Origin: CAXBNB01 sp040151475
GTDB lineage: Bacteria > Bacteroidota > Bacteroidia > Cytophagales > Cyclobacteriaceae
Reading direction: 5' to 3'
Length of the DNA: 64,000 bases
NCBI RefSeq assembly: GCF_040151475.1
Contig: NZ_JBDKWG010000097.1
Coordinates: 1 to 64,000, forward strand
Under the pieces are notes generated by a model. That model was not told the origin of the DNA and did not search any database. It saw only the letters and a program-made list of their open reading frames with translations. Positions 9,379 to 16,378 of the stretch are shown piece after piece (the stretch's first letter is position 1; each line of letters opens with the position of its first letter). The position numbers were made by a program, and so were the translations under genes.

Positions 9379-10278
9379 TTATTCAGTTAAATATAATTTG
9401 TTTCCCTTTAGTTCATAAGATATTTCGAATGGATTAAACACAATTTGCAGTGCAACATCTAGTTTGTCATTTGGATAAGACCCGGTAAACCTTCTTTTCA
9501 GAGAAATCGAACCCAAAAAGATTTCTATATTATATAATTTTTCCAGGCTTTTGATGACTTGGATTAATGGAGCTTTTTCAAACTTAGTTTCACTCTTTAA
9601 CCAGGAAGGTGAAGAATCTCCGATATTTATTCGGTCTTCCCATTCTCCTTCGTAATATAAATAGGCCTCACCACCTTCTACTATAACCGATCGGTTATCA
9701 TTTGCAGTAGTCTTTACTGAACCTTCATAGCAAACCACATTCAGGCCTTCCTCAAACTCATCTACTTCAAATGTGGTTCCCAGTACTTCTACTTTACCGT
9801 TTCCGGTTTTTACTTCAAACGGGCTTCCCGACCTTACTACAAAAAGGGCTTTTCCTTTGAGGATCAGGTTTCGTTTATTGACTGACCAATCGCCTTCATG
9901 CCAGGATACTTCTGAGTCAGGTGCGAGGGTTATTTTTGATGTTCCATCCGGTAAAAGAATTTCTTTAGTTTGCGCAGTACTGGTAGAGTAAGTAGTAATG
10001 TCCGGGGATATCGACAGCCATAGCATAGTGGAAACCACCAATAATACCGATGCAGCAACAGACATGGTTATCCAGGGGTTGATAAACCTTCTTTTTATTT
10101 TTTTTGGTTGACTGGTAACATCTTTTGGATTGAAAACCACTGAATCATTGTCCGGAACCCATCGCTCTACTTCTTCAATAATTTGTTTGTATTTGAGCAT
10201 ATCATGAGCCGGGATGGTTTTTTTCAACTCATCCTCACTTAGTTCCCCGTTAAGCCATTTTAAAAGTTGCTCATTCAC
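9379..10278 (-). CDS. FecR-family anti-sigma factor with DUF4974
   Basis: 299 residues: a short cytoplasmic N-terminal part (about 1-65) that would hold the ECF sigma factor, one transmembrane helix (the WITMSVAASVLLVVSTMLWL segment, about 69-88), a periplasmic FecR domain (about 100-200; contains KEILLPDGTSKITLAPDSEV) and a C-terminal DUF4974 (about 230-299; FEKAPLIQVIKSLEKLYNIE), the partner for the STN domain of the receptor. It lies between the sigma gene (about 56 bp upstream) and the receptor gene (14 bp downstream). It is the transmembrane link of a cell-surface signalling system. Confidence 0.95.
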   Translation of the reverse strand: MNEQLLKWLNGELSEDELKKTIPAHDMLKYKQIIEEVERWVPDNDSVVFNPKDVTSQPKKIKRRFINPWITMSVAASVLLVVSTMLWLSISPDITTYSTSTAQTKEILLPDGTSKITLAPDSEVSWHEGDWSVNKRNLILKGKALFVVRSGSPFEVKTGNGKVEVLGTTFEVDEFEEGLNVVCYEGSVKTTANDNRSVIVEGGEAYLYYEGEWEDRINIGDSSPSWLKSETKFEKAPLIQVIKSLEKLYNIEIFLGSISLKRRFTGSYPNDKLDVALQIVFNPFEISYELKGNKLYLTE

Positions 10279-10334
10279 TTGGTTATTGTTTTCTTGTCTC
10301 TGAATATGAAACGGTTAGCTGGCAAAAAACCCTA

Positions 10335-10859
10335 CTAAATTTTCAACCCGTTCAGTTCGTCCAGGTTCGCTTTGAGTGTTTTTAGCGAATTGGAAATGTG
10401 TTTTTCAACAGTTTTTATTGACAGATTCAATTCTTTTGCTATTTCTTTGTTTTTAATTTTATCAATTCTACTCATTAAAAACACGACTCTTTGCTTTTCA
10501 GGAAGATTAGAAACAGCTTCTTCCAAACGTATTTTAAACTCTTCTTGCCTGTATAAAAATTCCGGATTATTTTCCTGTTGGCTTTCTGAGACTCCAGATC
10601 TGATCTGAAATTTAAGAGCTACTTTTTGGTGGTCAGTATCATCTAAAAAAAGCCTGTTGGCAATGGTAAAAAGATAGCTTTTTACTTTGTCCAACGACAC
10701 CTTACTACAATTGTCCCAGAGTCGAACAAAAGCTTCTTGGGTGTAGTCTTTGGCTTTTTCCAGATCACCCAGTTTGTAATACAAGAAATTGCGAAGGGTC
10801 ACAACATGACTACTGTGCACATCGTTGAATACCTGTTCCTCACATACTGATTTATCCAT
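10335..10859 (-). CDS. ECF sigma-70 factor (FecI-like)
   Basis: 174 residues with sigma region 2 (DLEKAKDYTQEAFVRLWDN, then KSYLFTIANRLFLDD) and region 4 (LPEKQRVVFLMSR, then the helix-turn-helix NKEIAKELNLSIKTVEKHIS). This is the Bacteroidota FecI-like sigma family that is paired with FecR and TonB receptors. It is first in the operon, so it is expected to drive transcription of itself and of the receptor after a ligand signal. A TACCTTTG element lies just upstream. It points away from the YHYH-SCO operon, with about 250 bp between their start codons. Confidence 0.95.
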   Translation of the reverse strand: MDKSVCEEQVFNDVHSSHVVTLRNFLYYKLGDLEKAKDYTQEAFVRLWDNCSKVSLDKVKSYLFTIANRLFLDDTDHQKVALKFQIRSGVSESQQENNPEFLYRQEEFKIRLEEAVSNLPEKQRVVFLMSRIDKIKNKEIAKELNLSIKTVEKHISNSLKTLKANLDELNGLKI

Positions 10860-10881
10860 TTATTCAGGTGATAATCCCAGT

Positions 10882-10889
10882 CAAAGGTA
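10882..10889 (-). promoter_or_regulatory. Candidate -7 element of the ECF sigma operon
   Basis: TACCTTTG on the minus strand fits the Bacteroidota -7 consensus TAnnTTTG and would place a start about 20 nt before the sigma ATG. No convincing -33 TTTG is present at the usual distance, so another sigma (possibly itself) may act here. Confidence 0.35.
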
Positions 10890-11111
10890 TCATATAATGA
10901 TTTTGTAAAATATTTCCCGGCAGGGTTTTTTCACATCTTTTCGTTTTACCAATATATCAATAACAAAACGTCGTTCCATCAGTGCTCTCATGGTTACGAT
11001 TTTAGGTGATAAAGTGAGACTCGAAAGGGTCTTGCTTTTTTTAAATTGTGTAGTAGGGTTTTTATAAACTACTCCGTTTTATCAATAATAGGTAAAAAGC
11101 ATCTTAAAGAA

Positions 11112-11897
11112 ATGAATATGAAATTAACAAAAAGCGCAATCAAGCTAAAAGTGATTTTTGGAATGTTGTTGTTAGTGGTTTTCACTACCAACTGCGGTGA
11201 GGAGGAGTCATCGGATATGGATGACCTTGATGAAACAGGTACTGTCGATATTAGTGTGGTAGCAGAGAAATTTTACAATACTTCTGCTGTTTCAGTAGCT
11301 GTGAGTGATAACTGGGTAACTATTACGACAAAAGACTTGCCGGATCACAAAAGCATGTATTATTCTCCGAATGACCCACTTTATGAAGGGTATGACGAAC
11401 CCAATAATCCTGATTTCAAGAAAAATCCGGGTTCTGTCGGCACGCAAAATATAATTGCTAAAATCCCAAGGTTTCCCAAAGAGGCAAGTACTAAATCTTC
11501 ACCAGGACTAGGACCAATGGGTGTCTCAATCAATAGTGTCGTGTTTTTTAATCAACAGGCCGGGCCTGGAGATGATATTTTCGAAGAAGTAAACACATTT
11601 GACCAATATGAAGGCCATCCGGCAGGAGATCAATATCACTATCATGTAGAGCCTGTCTGGTTGACTGAAACAAAGGGTAGTGATGCGTTCTTAGGGTTTC
11701 TACTGGATGGATTTCCAGTCTATGGCCCAATGGAAAATGGCAGTGAATTGACCAATAATGATTTGGATGATTATCATGGCCACACATCCGTGACAACTGA
11801 TTTTCCCGACGGTATTTACCATTATCACATTACAGAAGAATACCCCTGGATTAATGGAGATGCTTTTTACGGTTCTCCGGGAACGGTTACTCAATAA
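11112..11897 (+). CDS. YHYH-domain lipoprotein
   Basis: 261 residues from the ATG at 11112 (the frame is open further upstream, but only this start gives a proper signal peptide). The signal ends at TTNCGEEE, a lipobox, followed by an acidic linker. The remainder matches the YHYH domain: YHYH occurs twice (GDQYHYHVEP and GIYHYHITEE) with LGFLLDGFPVYGP between. The domain is rich in histidine and acidic residues, which could hold metal, but its biochemical role is not established. It is the first gene of a three-lipoprotein operon ending with an SCO1-like copper protein, so a role linked to copper or cytochrome oxidase is inferred by context only. Confidence 0.85.
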   Translation: MNMKLTKSAIKLKVIFGMLLLVVFTTNCGEEESSDMDDLDETGTVDISVVAEKFYNTSAVSVAVSDNWVTITTKDLPDHKSMYYSPNDPLYEGYDEPNNPDFKKNPGSVGTQNIIAKIPRFPKEASTKSSPGLGPMGVSINSVVFFNQQAGPGDDIFEEVNTFDQYEGHPAGDQYHYHVEPVWLTETKGSDAFLGFLLDGFPVYGPMENGSELTNNDLDDYHGHTSVTTDFPDGIYHYHITEEYPWINGDAFYGSPGTVTQ

Positions 11898-11904
11898 TAG
11901 ACCC

Positions 11905-12552
11905 ATGGTTCAAAAAAGAAAAATACTGAATCTGATTCTAAACTGTGTTGCAATTGCGGCATTAGCAAGTTGTGATCTTGCTTCTGGAAAAGAGATTGCA
12001 ACGAAAAATTACAACATTGAAATTCCATTAATTGAAATCTCAGAAAATGACTCTCTACTCACCATCAACCGAAATGGGATTTTTTTGAAGGAGGGTATCC
12101 CATATTCCGGATATTTGGTCTCTTATAGTCCTGATGGAAATTTGGAATCCCGTAAAGGATATCTGAATGGGAGATTAGAAGGAAATTGGACAACCTATTT
12201 TTCAAATGGAAAGGTAGAAACTATCCGTTCTTATCGCAATGGCGAAAAACACGGAAACCACTATGGATTTTATGAAAATGGTCAGATGAAATTCAGCTAT
12301 CATTTTGAAAATGGCTTTAGTCAGGGGACTCATAAAACATGGTATGCTAATGGTCAATTATCTACCGAAATGAACTACAAGGACGGGTATGAATTGGGAG
12401 CTCAGAAAGTATGGAGACCTGATGGAAAATTGCGATCTAATTACGTTGTGAGAGAAAATGGAAGACGATATGGCATGCTTGGCCTAAAGCGTTGTGCAAA
12501 AATAGATAGTGAAAGTGGCGATATAGACAAATACAAAGGCAGTTTGAAATGA
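11905..12552 (+). CDS. YwqK/MORN-repeat-like lipoprotein
   Basis: 215 residues from the ATG at 11905, seven bases after the YHYH gene's stop. The signal ends ALASCDL, a lipobox. From about residue 75 there are repeated units of the form YxNGxxxGxxxxYxxNGxxx (for example YFSNGKVETIRSYRNGEKHG and YENGQMKFSYHFENG), the MORN-variant pattern annotated as the YwqK antitoxin family. In Bacteroidota such proteins are usually surface or periplasmic lipoproteins of unknown function rather than antitoxins. Its stop overlaps the next gene's start (ATGA), showing translational coupling with the SCO-like gene. Confidence 0.82.
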   Translation: MVQKRKILNLILNCVAIAALASCDLASGKEIATKNYNIEIPLIEISENDSLLTINRNGIFLKEGIPYSGYLVSYSPDGNLESRKGYLNGRLEGNWTTYFSNGKVETIRSYRNGEKHGNHYGFYENGQMKFSYHFENGFSQGTHKTWYANGQLSTEMNYKDGYELGAQKVWRPDGKLRSNYVVRENGRRYGMLGLKRCAKIDSESGDIDKYKGSLK

Positions 12553-13193
12553 GAATTCAAGGGGTCATACTGACAATCGTAATTGGTAGCATAGCTATAG
12601 CATGCAAAGAAAACAGAAGTAAGGAAATAGAATTGCCCTTCTATAATGAAGCAACCTTTACTCCGGAATGGATAAATGCAGAGGATGAAAAGTACAAAAG
12701 TATTCATGCCATTCCAGATTTTGAATTTGTAAACCAAAATGGGGATACCATTTCGAATAATACATTTCAGGATAAAATATATGTAACAAATTTTTTCTTT
12801 ACCCTTTGTCCAAATGTATGTCCCAGGATGACTGATAACCTGACCATAGTTCAGAAAGCGTTCAACAAAGATGACAGGGTAAAAATATTATCCCACACTG
12901 TAATGCCTTGGGCAGACTCAGTTGCCAGATTGGCTGAATATGCTGCCCTGCATGAAATCAACAGCGATCAGTGGCATCTGGTGACGGGTGATCAAAAGGA
13001 CATCTACAAAATTGCAAGAGAGTCTTACTTTGCCGATGAGGGATTTGGGAAGACCGTTACATCAGATGAAGATTTTCTGCATACCGAAAATATTATTTTG
13101 ATAGATCAAAAAAGAAGAATCCGGGGAATTTACAACGGAACTATTCGGTTGGATATGAAACGAATGATAGACGATATATATACGTTGCTTTAA
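12549..13193 (+). CDS. SCO1/SenC-family copper-binding lipoprotein
   Basis: 214 residues with a lipoprotein signal (IAIACKEN). The thioredoxin-like fold has the copper site CPNVC (in FFFTLCPNVCPRM) and the distal histidine (FLHTENIILID), as required for SCO1-type Cu binding. The family delivers copper to cytochrome c oxidase subunit II or acts as a thiol-disulfide reductase. It overlaps the MORN-like gene by four bases. No oxidase genes are in the window, so the target is unknown; the partners YHYH and YwqK-like are unusual for a pure oxidase assembly role. Confidence 0.92.
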   Translation: MRIQGVILTIVIGSIAIACKENRSKEIELPFYNEATFTPEWINAEDEKYKSIHAIPDFEFVNQNGDTISNNTFQDKIYVTNFFFTLCPNVCPRMTDNLTIVQKAFNKDDRVKILSHTVMPWADSVARLAEYAALHEINSDQWHLVTGDQKDIYKIARESYFADEGFGKTVTSDEDFLHTENIILIDQKRRIRGIYNGTIRLDMKRMIDDIYTLL

Positions 13194-13626
13194 GAGATTG
13201 AAGATTCCATAGCTGGTAATTAAATCGGGGCTCGCTTTTTTTGAGTCCTGATTTTTCCTTCTGTTGCTCTTTTACAAGCTTCATATTAGATGCAGCAATA
13301 AGAATCCCTGGATTTGATACCCTGAATTCAGAAAAAACTGCTTGTTTATCTATACAGTCCAGTCGAGCAATAAAGTTTATTACCCATCGAAGAGGGCAGG
13401 ATACATTATAATGATTTAATAAAACTTAATTTTACCTCTCAAAGGTAAAATGATTATAGCTTCCACCCGTGTTTGCTACACTCAATTGAATTCGTGCTTT
13501 TGTCATCAATTCATTATTTGCTCTATGAAGTTGCTCAAGTCTGGTATTTGAGATAAAATGCAGAAGTATGGTAAATAAATATTGAATTCAACTGTTTTGG
13601 TAATTTTACCTGAAAAAATCATAAAC
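13194..13626 (+). other. Intergenic stretch without a recognised gene
   Basis: About 430 bp between the SCO-like gene and the AlkB-like gene. On the minus strand a frame without stops runs for roughly 70 codons (about 13214-13430) with fairly natural composition, but there is no start context and no family I recognise. It may be a gene remnant. A short inverted repeat around 13433-13455 (TTTTACCTcTCAaAGGTAAAA) could be an operator or terminator-like stem. Nothing else is supported. Confidence 0.4.
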
Positions 13627-14229
13627 ATGGATTTGTTTAATACAAACCCCACTTCTAATCTGCTGCCATACGATGGGGAAGTGATTTATTACGGACAGAT
13701 AATAACTACACAAAAGGCGATACACTATTTTGAGCAATTATATGAGGCAATTGAATGGAGAAACGATGAGGCTGTCATATTCGGAAAACATATTGTAACC
13801 AATCGAAAAGTTGCCTGGTATGGCGAAAAACCATTCGAATACACCTATTCTAATACGACCAAATTCGCATTGCCCTGGAACGAAGTATTATTGGAATTGA
13901 AAAAAATCACAGAAGAAATTTCGAGAGAAACCTTCAATTCGTGTTTACTCAATTTATACCATGATGGTAATGAAGGCATGGCATGGCACAGCGATGGAGA
14001 AAAAGATTTGAAAAAAAATGGAGCTATTGCTTCACTGAGTTTTGGTGCAGATAGAACATTTTCATTTAAGCATAAAATCACAAAGCATCGTATTCCCATA
14101 TTCCTTGAAAAAGGTAGTTTACTAGTGATGAAAGGAACTACCCAAACCCACTGGTTGCACCGGCTTCCTCCCTCAAAAAAAGTAAAAACACCCCGCATCA
14201 ATTTGACTTTCAGAACAATCGTGGAGTGA
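13627..14229 (+). CDS. AlkB-like Fe(II)/2-oxoglutarate dioxygenase
   Basis: 200 residues from ATG 13627. It shows the double-stranded beta-helix dioxygenase residues: HSD (in GMAWHSDGEKD) supplying His and Asp, a distal His (THWLHRLP), and RxNLTFR near the C-terminus binding 2-oxoglutarate, with NLYHDGNEGM before the iron site. This is the ALKBH2/3-like subgroup of AlkB, which repairs methylated bases (1-methyladenine, 3-methylcytosine) by oxidative demethylation. The length of about 200 residues is standard. It is monocistronic with a long upstream gap. RNA rather than DNA substrates cannot be excluded. Confidence 0.92.
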   Translation: MDLFNTNPTSNLLPYDGEVIYYGQIITTQKAIHYFEQLYEAIEWRNDEAVIFGKHIVTNRKVAWYGEKPFEYTYSNTTKFALPWNEVLLELKKITEEISRETFNSCLLNLYHDGNEGMAWHSDGEKDLKKNGAIASLSFGADRTFSFKHKITKHRIPIFLEKGSLLVMKGTTQTHWLHRLPPSKKVKTPRINLTFRTIVE

Positions 14230-14407
14230 AAATAAAAATTTATACAGAAGGATCGGGCAAAATTTCCGGATGATTATACCTTAATTATTTTATAGGGTAG
14301 TCTTTCCAACATTTTGAACCTTAAAACTTCCTTGATTTTTGGTTTGAAGTTTGTATAGACATTCAAATTCTGAAGCCTAATTTTTTAAAAGATCAAATTA
14401 ACATCAA

Positions 14408-15535
14408 ATGAAATTAACAAACCTAATGACACTATTGCTTGCACTGGTTGTGTCTTTGCCATTGCTTGCTGAGAAAGAGAAGCCTAAGGACAAAAATTAC
14501 GAGAAAGTTTACAAAGACAAAAATTTCTATTTTTCAGGGTGGGGAAATCCTAAATCCGGAACAGAAGAAGAACAAATAAAGCGGATGCAGCAATGGGCTG
14601 ATGCCGGAATCACCGATCTGTTGCCAGGTGCGGGAGTCGAAAGATTAAAAGAACTGATCAAATACGGTAATTCTACAGGGATCAGAATTCATGCCTGGCA
14701 CTGGATGATGAACGTAGGTGGTAGCAAAGAGTGTAAGGAACATCCTGAGTGGTACTCTGTCAACAGGCTGGGACAAAGCTGTAGGGATTTCCATCCCTAT
14801 GTTGGTTACTACAATTTTCTAAGCCCTTTTTCAGAGGGAGCCCGTGAATACATCAAGAGAGGAGTGAGGGAGAAGGCGCAAATAGAAGGGTTAGCTTCCG
14901 TACATTTCGATTACATAAGATTTGTCGATGTGATCCTTGGAGCCAATTTGCAAAAAAAGTACAAGCACAATGGAAGCGAATTGATTCAGGACAGGTTGCT
15001 GGCTGAATATGATTTTGGATATCATCCAGTGGCCAGAGAGCAGTACAAAGAAAAATTTGGTGTTGATCCTATGGATATGGCAGATGTTGTGGAAAATCCG
15101 GCCTGGCAGCAGTTTCGGATGAATGCCATCTCATCACTGGTAGAAGAATGTGTGCAAATATGCCATGAAGAGGGAACAGCTGCTTCAGCTGCAGTTTTTC
15201 CTTTTCCACAACTTGCACGCGAATATGTAAGGCAGGATTGGGGACACTGGAACCTGGATTACTTTTTTCCAATGGTGTATAAAAAAGACCATGAAGGAAA
15301 CATGGGATGGGTTGGTTTTGCTACAAAGGAAGGTGTGCGAGACATGAATCCGGGACAGCTACTTTTCACAGGCGTATTAGTAGGTCACTACAAGGACAAT
15401 ATGGCGGATTTTGAAGAAGCAATCGTCCAGGCGCATGATAACGGAGCAAAAGGAATTACCTTCTTTACTGTCGGTTCACTGACTGATGAGCACCTTGCGA
15501 TTATCAAAAGGTACGACGAGAAGTATAATAAGTAA
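14408..15535 (+). CDS. Secreted family-10-like glycoside hydrolase (GHL10/DUF187 type)
   Basis: 375 residues with a Sec signal peptide (MKLTNLMTLLLALVVSLPLLA). The remainder is a TIM-barrel resembling the GHL10 group: FYFSGWGNP at strand 1, GIRIHAWHWMMNVGG, VHFDYIRFVD (acidic residue at a barrel strand end), LDYFFPMVYKK and GAKGITFFTVGSL. Related proteins are annotated as family 10 glycosylhydrolases with little biochemical proof; a peptidoglycan- or polysaccharide-related substrate is possible. It has its own terminator downstream and stands alone. Confidence 0.78.
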   Translation: MKLTNLMTLLLALVVSLPLLAEKEKPKDKNYEKVYKDKNFYFSGWGNPKSGTEEEQIKRMQQWADAGITDLLPGAGVERLKELIKYGNSTGIRIHAWHWMMNVGGSKECKEHPEWYSVNRLGQSCRDFHPYVGYYNFLSPFSEGAREYIKRGVREKAQIEGLASVHFDYIRFVDVILGANLQKKYKHNGSELIQDRLLAEYDFGYHPVAREQYKEKFGVDPMDMADVVENPAWQQFRMNAISSLVEECVQICHEEGTAASAAVFPFPQLAREYVRQDWGHWNLDYFFPMVYKKDHEGNMGWVGFATKEGVRDMNPGQLLFTGVLVGHYKDNMADFEEAIVQAHDNGAKGITFFTVGSLTDEHLAIIKRYDEKYNK

Positions 15536-15563
15536 CGGATAGATCAGAAAATCCAATTGTATA

Positions 15564-15597
15564 AAAAATACCTCAAGGATTTCTTGAGGTATTTTTA
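15564..15597 (+). terminator. Rho-independent terminator
   Basis: The stem AAATACCTCAAG / CTTGAGGTATTT with a GATTT loop is followed by T residues. It lies 30 bp after the glycosidase stop and just beyond the 3' end of the convergent tRNA-Arg, so its A/T flanks could serve both directions. Confidence 0.85.
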
Positions 15598-15603
15598 TTT
15601 AAG

Positions 15604-15680
15604 TGGTGCACGCGGAAGGATTCGAACCCTCAACCCCCAGAGCCGAAATCTGGTATTCTATCCAGTTGAACTACGCATGC
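15604..15680 (-). tRNA. tRNA-Arg, anticodon UCG (intact copy)
   Basis: The sequence folds as a full cloverleaf on the minus strand: acceptor GCATGCG pairs with CGCGTGC (one G-T pair), D-stem GTTC/GAAT, anticodon stem CCAGA/TCTGG around loop TTTCGGC with anticodon TCG (15644-15646), T-arm GAGGG-TTCGAAT-CCTTC, and an encoded ACCA end. It reads CGA codons. It is the only complete copy of three tRNA-Arg 5' halves in the next 750 bp. Its 5' 51 bp also encode the C-terminus and stop codon of a GIY-YIG gene that runs into it in the same direction. Confidence 0.95.
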
Positions 15681-15926
15681 ATTTTGAATGTTGATAGTGT
15701 TTTTTAAAAACTCCCTACCAACACCTGATTTGAGATAACGTTCTCTGTTGACAACCTCTTCTCTTGTTTCAAAAGCTTCAAAGTAAACCAATTCTAATGG
15801 TTTGTAAGCTTTAGTTGATCTATTTTTTCCTGCATTATGTTGTTTCAGACGTTCTTTTATGTTTTTAGTTTGACCTATGTAATGCCAGTTTTTAATTGTA
15901 CTTCTTAGGACATATACGTAAAACAT
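15630..15926 (-). CDS. Small GIY-YIG nuclease-domain protein, copy 1
   Basis: 98 residues from ATG 15926 (the frame opens two codons earlier at a TTG). The N-terminus FYVYVLRS is followed by YIGQTKNIKERLKQHN, the YIG half of a GIY-YIG (UvrC/URI) domain, with the conserved Arg in ERLKQHN, and YFEAFETREEVVNRERYLK containing the expected glutamate. The first tripeptide is replaced by VYV, as is usual in small bacterial members. Residues from about NACVVQLDR onward are encoded by the tRNA-Arg gene, and the TGA stop is in the tRNA variable/T-arm region. Small stand-alone GIY-YIG proteins are common in Bacteroidota but their role is unknown. Confidence 0.85.
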   Translation of the reverse strand: MFYVYVLRSTIKNWHYIGQTKNIKERLKQHNAGKNRSTKAYKPLELVYFEAFETREEVVNRERYLKSGVGREFLKNTINIQNACVVQLDRIPDFGSGG

Positions 15927-15939
15927 AATCAATTTTAAT

Positions 15940-16019
15940 GAACCCTCAACCCCCAGAGCCGAAATCTGGTATTCCCAGCCTGCCGGCTGGCAGGTATCCT
16001 ATAGTTGAACTACGCATGC
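15940..16019 (-). pseudogene. Truncated tRNA-Arg copy B
   Basis: It is identical to the intact tRNA-Arg from the acceptor 5' strand through the anticodon stem and T-stem up to GGGTTC, then breaks and continues into the leader of GIY-YIG gene 1. The 3' acceptor strand is missing, so it cannot fold as a tRNA. The D-loop carries a 20-bp palindrome (15975-15994) and an extra TAT (16000-16002); the TAT forms the TAG stop of GIY-YIG gene 2. Confidence 0.85.
15975..15994. repeat. 20-bp GC-rich palindrome in tRNA copy B
   Basis: CCAGCCTGCCGGCTGGCAGG can fold in two ways: CCAGCC/GGCTGG or CCTGCC/GGCAGG. It is inserted at the same D-arm position as in copy C and is absent from the intact tRNA. The element in the MITE at 18411-18425 has a related CCTGCC..GGCAGG core, suggesting a dispersed genomic repeat. 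Confidence 0.75.
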
Positions 16020-16265
16020 ATTTTGAATGTTGATAGTGTTTTTTAAAAACTCCCTACCAACACCTGATTTGAGATAACGTTCTCTATTGACAACTTCTTC
16101 TCTTGTTTTAAAAGCTTCAAAGTAAACCAATTCAAGTGGTTTGTAAGCTTTAGTTGATCTATTTTTTCCTGCATTGTGTTGTTTCAGACGTTCTTTTATG
16201 TTTTTAGTTTGACCTGTGTAATGCCAATTTTTAATTGTACTCCTTAGAACATAAACATAAAACAT
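15999..16265 (-). CDS. Small GIY-YIG nuclease-domain protein, copy 2
   Basis: 88 residues from ATG 16265. Nearly identical to copy 1 over its whole length (it has YTGQTKN where copy 1 has YIGQTKN, and FKTRE where copy 1 has FETRE), ending VVQL then TAG. The I-to-T change hits the third residue before the conserved glycine of the YIG motif and may weaken activity. The TAG stop arises from a TAT insertion in truncated tRNA copy B. Its ATG lies about 14 bp after the T-loop break in truncated copy C, so it has no room for its own promoter and must rely on transcription entering from the tRNA side or from sucC. Confidence 0.8.
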   Translation of the reverse strand: MFYVYVLRSTIKNWHYTGQTKNIKERLKQHNAGKNRSTKAYKPLELVYFEAFKTREEVVNRERYLKSGVGREFLKNTINIQNACVVQL

Positions 16266-16278
16266 AATCAATTTTAAT

Positions 16279-16355
16279 GAACCCTCAACCCCCAGAGCCG
16301 AAATCTGGTATTCCCAGCCTGCCGGCTGGCAGGTATCCAGTTGAACTACGCATGC
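16279..16355 (-). pseudogene. Truncated tRNA-Arg copy C
   Basis: The same 5' portion of tRNA-Arg as in copy B, ending at GGGTTC, with the 20-bp palindrome at 16314-16333 in the D-loop but without the extra TAT. It is nearest to sucC, whose stop is 23 bp upstream of the tRNA-like 5' end, and is preceded by TTGACATTCAAAAT. It is the best candidate for the original tRNA position and promoter. Confidence 0.82.
16314..16333. repeat. 20-bp GC-rich palindrome in tRNA copy C
   Basis: It matches the palindrome in copy B base for base and has the same insertion point. The shared insertion shows that copies B and C derive from one another after the palindrome arrived, or that the element carries it. 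Confidence 0.75.
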
Positions 16356-16378
16356 ATTTTGAATGTCAAGATTCCTTG

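Larger units (their letters stand above)
15604..16355 (-). mobile_element. Tandem GIY-YIG / tRNA-Arg array (putative tRNA-targeting unit)
   Basis: Read on the minus strand the order is: truncated tRNA-Arg (16355-16279), GIY-YIG gene 2, truncated tRNA-Arg (16019-15940), GIY-YIG gene 1, intact tRNA-Arg (15680-15604). Both truncated tRNAs break at the same point, just after GGGTTC in the T-loop, and continue with the same ATTAAAATTGATT leader into a GIY-YIG start codon. Each GIY-YIG frame runs into the next tRNA copy. The same ACATTCAAAAT flank precedes all three tRNA 5' ends. The unit period is 339 bp between the outer copies and 316 bp between the inner copies, a difference explained by 20-bp and 3-bp insertions in the truncated tRNAs. 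An insertion-and-rebuild mechanism is inferred; tandem duplication by recombination could enlarge the array. Confidence 0.6.

Noticed and set aside
13214..13430. Open frame of about 70 codons on the minus strand between the SCO-like and AlkB-like genes
   Set aside because: Composition is fairly natural, but no start codon context, homology or partner is visible; kept only as a possible remnant.
15604..16355. CRISPR or simple direct-repeat array
   Set aside because: The repeated units are about 340 bp and contain a protein gene and tRNA parts; there are no short regularly spaced repeats. No CRISPR array or cas gene was seen anywhere in the window.
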